DNA of 8,673 nt, from contig DAOWML010000076.1 in NCBI GenBank assembly GCA_030643125.1, forward strand, positions 1 to 8,673, written 5' to 3'. Every line of letters starts with the position of its first letter. The stretch's first letter is position 1. Below the pieces are notes generated by a model. That model saw nothing but the letters and a program-made list of their open reading frames with translations. It had not been told where the DNA came from and made no database searches. Origin of the DNA: Bacteroidales bacterium. Its GTDB lineage: Bacteria > Bacteroidota > Bacteroidia > Bacteroidales > UBA12077. Both the position numbers and the translations under genes were made by a program. Shown piece by piece: positions 1 through 5,411 of the stretch.

Positions 1-381
1 ATCAGAGCTGAAAAAGTAAAAAGAGTTGAAAATTACATTCCTGATTTGAAACCAGAATTTGAACAAGAAGGTGATTTATTGGTAGTTGGTTGGGGAGGAA
101 CTTACGGTAGTTTACATTCAGCGGTTAGACTTTTAAACCATGAGGGATATAAAGTTGGACACACACATTTTAATTATATCAATCCAATGCCTAAAAATAC
201 TGCAGAAGTATTTTCTAAATTTAAAAAAATTATTGTTTGTGAATTAAATAAAGGACAATTCTCATTTATATTAAAAGGGAAATTCCATCAATTTGAGTTT
301 GCACAATATAATAAGGTACAAGGATTACCATTTACTGTTATAGAGTTAGAAGAACATTTTGAAAAATTACTGGAGGATTAA
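1..381 (+). CDS. korA: 2-oxoacid:ferredoxin oxidoreductase, alpha subunit (KorA-type), C-terminal part
   Basis: The frame is open from the first base, so the 5' end lies outside the window; about 126 C-terminal residues are visible before the TAA at 379-381. The opening residues (IRAEKVKRVENYIPD) and the following LLVVGWGGTYGSL, HFNYINPMPKNT, KIIVCELNKGQF and QGLPFTVIEL match the C-terminal region of KorA-type subunits of 2-oxoglutarate:ferredoxin oxidoreductase. In that family the alpha chain carries the core pyruvate:ferredoxin oxidoreductase-type domains and pairs with a beta chain holding thiamine diphosphate and an Fe-S cluster. korB follows after only 2 nt, so the two are co-transcribed. 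A TTG within the frame at 46 is not the start, since the conserved sequence continues upstream of it. Substrate assignment to 2-oxoglutarate rather than another 2-oxoacid is by family resemblance. Confidence 0.9.
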   Translation: MRAEKVKRVENYIPDLKPEFEQEGDLLVVGWGGTYGSLHSAVRLLNHEGYKVGHTHFNYINPMPKNTAEVFSKFKKIIVCELNKGQFSFILKGKFHQFEFAQYNKVQGLPFTVIELEEHFEKLLED

Positions 382-383
382 TC

Positions 384-1403
384 ATGATAGAAACACAAAA
401 TATACTTACTCCAAAAGATTTTAAAAGCGATCAGGAGGTTAGATGGTGCCCGGGATGTGGAGACCACGCAATTCTGAATGCCATTCAACGTGCTTTACCC
501 GAATTAGGAATAGCGAAAGAGGATTTTGCTTTTATTTCAGGTATTGGTTGTTCTTCGCGATTTCCTTATTATATGAGCACATATGGTTTTCATAGTATTC
601 ATGGTCGTGCTTCAGCAATTGCATCTGGAGTTAAAGTTGCTAACCCCGAATTGAGTGTTTGGCAGATTACCGGTGATGGTGATGCCATGGCTATTGGAGG
701 AAATCACTTTATTCATGCAATTAGAAGAAATATTGATCTCAATATTATTTTGTTTAATAACGAAATTTACGGATTAACGAAAGGTCAGTATTCACCAACA
801 TCAAAATTTGGATCTGTAACAAAAAGATCTCCTTACGGAACTGTTGAACATCCTTTTCATCCTGGAGAATTGGTTATTGGAGCACAAGGAAAGTTTTTTG
901 CAAGATCTATTGACAATAACTTGAAATTATGCCAGGAAATTTTTGTTGAAGCTGGTAAGCATCATGGTGCAACGGTTGTTGAAGTATTGCAAAATTGTGT
1001 TATTTATAATGATAAAACACATGCTGCGATAAGTAATAGAGAATTTAAAGACGACCGCCAGATAGTTTTACGACATGGTGAACCAATGATTTTTGGTAAA
1101 AACAAAGATAAAGGACTAATATTAGATGCTGAACATTTAAAACTTAAAGTTGTTGAATTAGGTGATAAATATTCTGAAAAAGACTTATTAGTACATAATG
1201 CTAAAGAGGTAAATCCCGGTATGCATTTAATGTTGGCTAATATGCAATATCCTGAATATCCGGTTGCTTTTGGTGTTATTAGAAGCGTTAATGCTCCAAC
1301 TTATGATGGAAGTGTTGCTAAACAAGTTGAGGAAGTTAAATCAAAATCAGCTATTAAATCAGTTGATGATTTGCTTAATAGCGGAACTACCTGGAAAGTA
1401 TAA
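384..1403 (+). CDS. korB: 2-oxoglutarate:ferredoxin oxidoreductase, beta subunit
   Basis: A complete 339-residue beta subunit, of normal length for the family. It is predicted to oxidatively decarboxylate 2-oxoglutarate to succinyl-CoA with ferredoxin as electron acceptor, or run the reductive direction, in the cytoplasm with KorA. Visible landmarks are WCPGCGDHAIL (residues 21-31) and GIGCSSR (53-59), which give cluster cysteines C22, C25 and C56, with C205 in LQNCVIYND as the likely fourth [4Fe-4S] ligand. The thiamine diphosphate site is GDGDAMAIGGNH (97-108) followed by NNEIYGLTKGQYSPTS (125-140). The ATG at 384 lies 2 nt after the korA stop. A GGAGG at 372-376 is well spaced for ribosome binding, although it is also korA coding sequence and Bacteroidota often do not rely on such sites. 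The last gene of a kor operon is implied by the downstream terminator. Exact substrate specificity is inferred. Confidence 0.93.
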   Translation: MIETQNILTPKDFKSDQEVRWCPGCGDHAILNAIQRALPELGIAKEDFAFISGIGCSSRFPYYMSTYGFHSIHGRASAIASGVKVANPELSVWQITGDGDAMAIGGNHFIHAIRRNIDLNIILFNNEIYGLTKGQYSPTSKFGSVTKRSPYGTVEHPFHPGELVIGAQGKFFARSIDNNLKLCQEIFVEAGKHHGATVVEVLQNCVIYNDKTHAAISNREFKDDRQIVLRHGEPMIFGKNKDKGLILDAEHLKLKVVELGDKYSEKDLLVHNAKEVNPGMHLMLANMQYPEYPVAFGVIRSVNAPTYDGSVAKQVEEVKSKSAIKSVDDLLNSGTTWKV

Positions 1404-1454
1404 GAAAATATGTTTGATATAATAACCTGAGTTCGACATAATATTCAATTTACA

Positions 1455-1553
1455 GAAAACAAATAGAGCGTGAGATTTGAAGAAGAAATTTTACAGTAAT
1501 AACGGGTTATTTCAAAAAGTTTCTTTTTTAAAGATTGTGCTCTATTTGCTTTC
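1455..1553. repeat. Hairpin 1 of the structured element
   Basis: The outer arms 1455-1469 and 1539-1553 (GAAAACAAATAGAGC against GCTCTATTTGCTTTC) pair over 15 positions with one mismatch. After a 6/6 internal loop, 1476-1492 pairs with 1515-1532 over 17 bp with one bulged G (1519) and two G.T pairs. The tip is AATAA-CGGG-TTATT (1498-1511). Confidence 0.75.
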
Positions 1554-1560
1554 CCTTTGG

Positions 1561-1656
1561 GCATCATGGGATTTCTCATATACTTCCTCATATTTTTTTG
1601 AATTATCCCGATAGTTTTTCAAAAAGATGACTTGTCTATGAAAAATCTCATGAAGC
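1561..1656. repeat. Hairpin 2 of the structured element
   Basis: The outer arms 1561-1579 and 1638-1656 pair over 19 positions with two mismatches (1563/1654 and 1575/1642) and one G.T. Shorter inner helices follow: 1588-1591 with 1627-1630, 1593-1597 with 1621-1625, and TAT-CCCG-ATA at 1604-1613. The tip tetranucleotide CCCG is the exact complement of the CGGG tip of hairpin 1. The sequence around this tip, read on the other strand, resembles the hairpin 1 tip, so the two halves look like diverged inverted copies. Confidence 0.65.
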
Positions 1657-1686
1657 TGTAAAAGAATCTTATGTCGAGCTCAGGTT

Positions 1687-1723
1687 AAAAAAGGGATAAA
1701 TCGAAAGATTTATCCTTTTTTTT
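1687..1723 (+). terminator. Intrinsic terminator, probably of the kor operon
   Basis: A perfect 9-bp stem GGATAAATC / GATTTATCC (1694-1702 and 1707-1715) closes a GAAA loop (1703-1706). It is followed by eight T residues (1716-1723). The A-run before the stem pairs with the T-run, so it could also work on the other strand. It abuts the structured element and lies 284 nt after the korB stop, with no gene between. Confidence 0.85.
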
Positions 1724-1929
1724 ATAATATTTACTTCTGTTAGCACCATATCTTTAGTAAGTATCTCATTTACTACAATTTCATTTGTTTTAAAGAATAA
1801 ATACTTTTATCTGCTCTAAAAATCATTTATATTTATAACAGAATCATCCTATGATGACTTTCGTTTCATATATTAAATATGTAACTTAAGCAGTATGTTT
1901 TATTAAAGATAATTCTTAAAATAAATTCA
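1724..1929 (+). other. AT-rich leader upstream of the receiver/ATP-grasp operon
   Basis: 206 nt with no credible reading frame. It should contain the promoter of the downstream two-gene operon because a strong terminator precedes it. I find only near-matches to the Bacteroidota -7 box TAnnTTTG (for example TATCTTTA at 1749-1756, TTCATTTG at 1780-1787 and TATGTTTT at 1894-1901), none with a convincing -33 TTTG at the right spacing. Small dyads (ATCAT-CCT-ATGAT, and a CATAT...ATATG pair near 1868-1882) are present but weak. The start region at 1918-1929 is A/T-only apart from one C, with no Shine-Dalgarno sequence. Confidence 0.4.
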
Positions 1930-4900
1930 ATGACTGATCAAGCCAATAAAAATAATGATTTAAACAGGCTGTTAGCGGAAAGTAAAGAAAGATTAAAAGA
2001 GCTGGCTTGTATTAACGAAACTACCATTATTATTAAAGAAGGTAAATCGGTTGAAGAAACACTACAGAAAATAGCCCTTAAATTGCCAAAAGCATGGCAA
2101 TATCCTGAATATACTGTTGCACGAATATTATTTGGAGGTAATGAGTATAGAAGTCCGGGTTTTGAAGAAACAGATTGGTCGCAGAAACAAACTTTTCAGT
2201 CAATTGATGGTGAGGAAGGTACTATAGAAATATGTTACACGAAAGAGTTTCCTCGCATGTTTGAAGGCCCTTTTCTCAAAGAGGAAATAAATCTTATTTC
2301 GAATTTGTCGAATTTAATTTTAGGTTTTATAAATAGTATTAAAGCAAAAGATATTATTTGGAAACAAGACAAAAAGAAAGAGCAAAAAAAAGCTACAGAT
2401 GAATCCTCGGTAAAAATTCTTAATAGCAGACAGTTACTGCAAAAATTTCTTAATAAGCATAATGCCGATCGTGATTTATTGCACGATTTAATGCCTTTTA
2501 AAGTAAAAGAGATTTTGCTTATTGCAAATTTATATGATGCTTATAGTATAGAAAAAGAAGGAAGATTTTCAGAGCATATTTTGGGTGAGTATCACCAGTT
2601 AAATCTCACATCTTTACCAAGGGTTACAGGAGTTTCAAATGAAGACGAAGCATTAGAAGCGATCGAAAATAAACACTTTGATTTAGTTATATTAATGATG
2701 GGAGTCGATAAAAAGACACCACTAAAAATTGCCGGTACTCTAAAAAATAAATATCCTTATATTCCTACATTTTTACTACTTAATAACAATAGTGATTTAG
2801 CTGTACTTGAAGAAGAAAAAAGAGACCTTTCTGATATTGATAAGATTTTTATTTGGAATGGCGACTCAAAGGTCTTCTTTGCAATGGTTAAACTTATTGA
2901 AGACAAGGTGAATGTCGAAAATGATACTAAATTGGGATTAACCAGGGTAATTTTACTTGTTGAAGATTCTCCTAAATATTATTCAAGATATTTACCGATG
3001 CTTTATAAAATCATAATGGAACAAACTCAACGATTAATTGAGGATGTAAATACAGATGATTTATATAAGGTGCTAAAAATGCGGGCCAGACCCAAAATTC
3101 TACTTGCTTATTCTTATGAAGAAGCAATGGAAATATTTAATAAATATAAGGATTACTTTTTATGTGTTATTTCTGATGTTTGCTTCCCTAAGAATAACGA
3201 ATTGTATGATTCTGCTGGTTTTGAGTTTATTAAATTTGTGAAGAAGAATGTACTGAATTTACCAACTGTATTACAATCATCAAATCCCGAGAATGCTAAG
3301 AAATCCTATGAGCTAAAATCAAATTTTATTAATAAAAACTCCGAAAGTTTATTACAGGATTTAAAGAGTTTTATTAATTATCATTTAGGTTTTGGGCATT
3401 TTGTTTATCGCGATAATCAGGGAAGACAAATTGCTGTTGCTAAATCAATGGCCGAATTCGAATCATTTCTTAAAACAGTACCTGAAGATTCATTGGTTTA
3501 TCATGCTGTAAAAAATCAATTTTCATTATGGCTTATGGCACGTGGAGAGATTCAAATTGCTAAAATTATTAATCCTCTTAATATTAAAGATTTTGAAAGC
3601 CCAAAACAATTGCGTGATTTTCTGATTAATATCCTGAGATTATATAGAAATGAGCAGGATAAAGGTAAAATTGTAAATTTCAGCGAAACAGCAGTTCAGG
3701 AAGAAAATAATATTGTTAGTCTGGCACCGGGAGCTTTAGGAGGGAAAGGGCGTGGATTAGCATTTGTCAACACATTAATTTATAATTTTAAGTTTAAAGA
3801 ATTACTGCCTTTAATTAATGTTCGAACACCTAAAACCAGCTTAATTGGAACCGAAGAATTTGATATTTTTATTGAAAGTAATCATTTAGGTGAAAAGATT
3901 CATGATATTACAGATTATGAAGAGCTAAGAAAAGTATTTATTGAAGGTGAATTATCATATTCCCTGAAGAAAAAATTAAAAGTATTTATTAAATTAATTA
4001 CAAAACCTATTGCTGTTAGATCCTCAAGCTTGTTCGAGGACAGTATTACACAACCCTTTTCGGGGATTTTTGAAACATACCTGCTCCCGAATAATCATCA
4101 CGAATTTGAAGAACGTATGAAGCAGCTAATGAATGCTATAAAGCTGGTTTTTGCTTCTATTTATTCGAAAAATGCAAGAAATTATTTTAAAGCAATTGAC
4201 TATAAAGTTGAAGAAGAGAAAATGGCCGTTGTGTTACAAGAGGTTGTTGGAAATCAGTTTGATAAGTATTATTATCCGCATATTAGTGGTACGGCCCAGT
4301 CACATAATTTCTACCCGGTTGCGCATATGAAACCCGATGAAGGTTTTGCGGTAGCAGCTTTAGGTTTAGGACAGTATGTTGTTGAAGGTGAAAAAGCATT
4401 TAGATTTTCACCAAGCTATCCAAATTTGGAAATTATTTCTACTAAAGACTTATATAAAGGTTCGCAGGTTTACTTTTATGCTGTTAATTTAGCTAAGGAA
4501 GATATTAACTTGCTTGATGGTGAAGATGCCGGGTTAATTAGATTAGATATTGATGAATCAGAAAAGCACGGTACATTAAAGCATTTGGTGTCGGTGTATG
4601 ATTCTGAAAACGACAGGATAAGTCCCGGACTTGATTCTTATGGGCCCAGAATTATTAATTTTGCAAACATCTTAAAATATGAGTATATCCCCTTGGCCAA
4701 AACAATAAATGTAATTCTTGATGTTGTTAAAGAAGCTTTGGGTTCACCAGTTGAGATTGAATTTGCTGTTGATCTGACCAAAGACAAAAATGGATTAGCA
4801 TCCTTTTATTTATTGCAGATAAAACCTTTGGTTTGTAACGAAGACGATTATAAAGTTGATATAGAAAAAATTGATAAAGATCATCTTGTGCTGTACTCTG

Positions 4901-5397
4901 AAAGAACCATGGGCAATGGTAAGTTGGATAATATAAAAGATGTTATTTTTATTATGCCTGATAAATTTGACAATACTCAGACAATTGAGATGAAGGATGA
5001 AATTGATGCATTAAATCAGAAAATGCAGGAAGCAGGGAAAAAATATGTATTAATTGGGCCGGGACGTTGGGGAACCCGGGATAGATTTATTGGAATACCG
5101 GTTGCATGGCCTCAGATTTCGAATGCTAAAATTATTGTAGAAATGAGTTTGGATGATTTTGCCTTAGATGCATCATTAGGCTCTCACTTTTTTCATAACG
5201 TAACATCTATGAATGTCGGGTATTTTTCTGTTAATCATAAATCAATAAAAGATATAATTTCCTGGGATATTTTAAATAAGCAAAAAGTAATTAACGAAAC
5301 AAAGCACTTTAAACATATTGAGTTTAAAAAACCACTGACTATTACTATGGACGGTCGTAAAAGATTTTCTGCTATTACCTGGACAAATGATAATTAA
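1930..5397 (+). CDS. GAF-like sensor / double receiver / PPDK_N-type ATP-grasp protein
   Basis: A cytoplasmic-looking protein of 1155 aa with no signal peptide or membrane segment seen. In order: a short coiled coil and GAF-like sensor region (about 8-140; ESKERLKELACINET and LPKAWQYPEYTVARI resemble sensor-kinase N-termini); a charged linker (145-160); a degenerate receiver (192-325) with M256 where the phospho-aspartate should be; an intact receiver (339-487) with E345, D346, D416, S450 and K469; an unassigned domain (488-595); a PEP-synthase/PPDK-type ATP-binding domain (597-970) with GGK606, VRSSS around R697, Q770, E944 and LLQIKP (Q963); and a C-terminal domain with GPGRWG (1043-1048) and GSHFF (H1086). 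The canonical GGRTSHA swivel histidine and the PEP/pyruvate barrel are absent, so PEP synthase or pyruvate phosphate dikinase activity is unlikely despite the name such proteins usually receive. Likely ATP-dependent signalling or phosphotransfer; target unknown. First gene of a two-gene operon. Confidence 0.8.
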   Translation: MTDQANKNNDLNRLLAESKERLKELACINETTIIIKEGKSVEETLQKIALKLPKAWQYPEYTVARILFGGNEYRSPGFEETDWSQKQTFQSIDGEEGTIEICYTKEFPRMFEGPFLKEEINLISNLSNLILGFINSIKAKDIIWKQDKKKEQKKATDESSVKILNSRQLLQKFLNKHNADRDLLHDLMPFKVKEILLIANLYDAYSIEKEGRFSEHILGEYHQLNLTSLPRVTGVSNEDEALEAIENKHFDLVILMMGVDKKTPLKIAGTLKNKYPYIPTFLLLNNNSDLAVLEEEKRDLSDIDKIFIWNGDSKVFFAMVKLIEDKVNVENDTKLGLTRVILLVEDSPKYYSRYLPMLYKIIMEQTQRLIEDVNTDDLYKVLKMRARPKILLAYSYEEAMEIFNKYKDYFLCVISDVCFPKNNELYDSAGFEFIKFVKKNVLNLPTVLQSSNPENAKKSYELKSNFINKNSESLLQDLKSFINYHLGFGHFVYRDNQGRQIAVAKSMAEFESFLKTVPEDSLVYHAVKNQFSLWLMARGEIQIAKIINPLNIKDFESPKQLRDFLINILRLYRNEQDKGKIVNFSETAVQEENNIVSLAPGALGGKGRGLAFVNTLIYNFKFKELLPLINVRTPKTSLIGTEEFDIFIESNHLGEKIHDITDYEELRKVFIEGELSYSLKKKLKVFIKLITKPIAVRSSSLFEDSITQPFSGIFETYLLPNNHHEFEERMKQLMNAIKLVFASIYSKNARNYFKAIDYKVEEEKMAVVLQEVVGNQFDKYYYPHISGTAQSHNFYPVAHMKPDEGFAVAALGLGQYVVEGEKAFRFSPSYPNLEIISTKDLYKGSQVYFYAVNLAKEDINLLDGEDAGLIRLDIDESEKHGTLKHLVSVYDSENDRISPGLDSYGPRIINFANILKYEYIPLAKTINVILDVVKEALGSPVEIEFAVDLTKDKNGLASFYLLQIKPLVCNEDDYKVDIEKIDKDHLVLYSERTMGNGKLDNIKDVIFIMPDKFDNTQTIEMKDEIDALNQKMQEAGKKYVLIGPGRWGTRDRFIGIPVAWPQISNAKIIVEMSLDDFALDASLGSHFFHNVTSMNVGYFSVNHKSIKDIISWDILNKQKVINETKHFKHIEFKKPLTITMDGRKRFSAITWTNDN

Positions 5398-5411
5398 TAT
5401 TTGAAATATTA
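5395..5411. other. 17-nt perfect palindrome across the stop/start junction of the paralogue pair
   Basis: TAATATTT-G-AAATATTA is an exact dyad about G5403. It runs from the TAA stop of the first gene to the A of the ATG of the second. As RNA it could form only a weak A-U hairpin (6 bp, 5-nt loop) over the translation start. It may simply reflect AT-rich composition. Confidence 0.5.

Larger units (their letters stand above)
1423..1687. repeat. 265-bp MITE-like element with imperfect terminal inverted repeats and two internal hairpins
   Basis: Hand pairing shows terminal inverted repeats at 1423-1441 and 1669-1687, 19 nt with a single difference (position 1432). Complementarity continues inward less perfectly to 1454 and 1657 (1443-1446 with 1664-1667; 1449-1454 with 1657-1662). 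The enclosed DNA resolves into two adjacent long hairpins (1455-1553 and 1561-1656) separated by 7 nt, so the whole element can fold as a three-way junction. There is no long open frame. Ends of the form TAACCTGAG...CTCAGGTTA and the lack of coding capacity suggest a non-autonomous mobile element or a dispersed structured repeat. I see no clear target-site duplication, and copy number elsewhere in the genome cannot be judged here. A structured 3' UTR of korB is an alternative reading. Confidence 0.7.

Noticed and set aside
46..48. TTG as the start codon of a short 111-aa gene.
   Set aside because: The preceding in-frame codons encode conserved KorA sequence (RAEKVKRV...YIPD), so the gene simply enters from the left edge.
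1542..1679. Minus-strand open stretch of 45 codons inside the structured repeat, with a protein-like composition (for example QVIFLKNYRDNSKKYEE).
   Set aside because: It has no ATG and lies between the two stops. The sequence is already accounted for by hairpin pairing. It could be a transposase relic but I cannot match it to a family.
1423..1687. Integron attC site or CRISPR-like structure.
   Set aside because: The ends do not carry the RYYYAAC/GTTRRRY core sites of attC, there is no integrase nearby, and there are no regularly spaced direct repeats.
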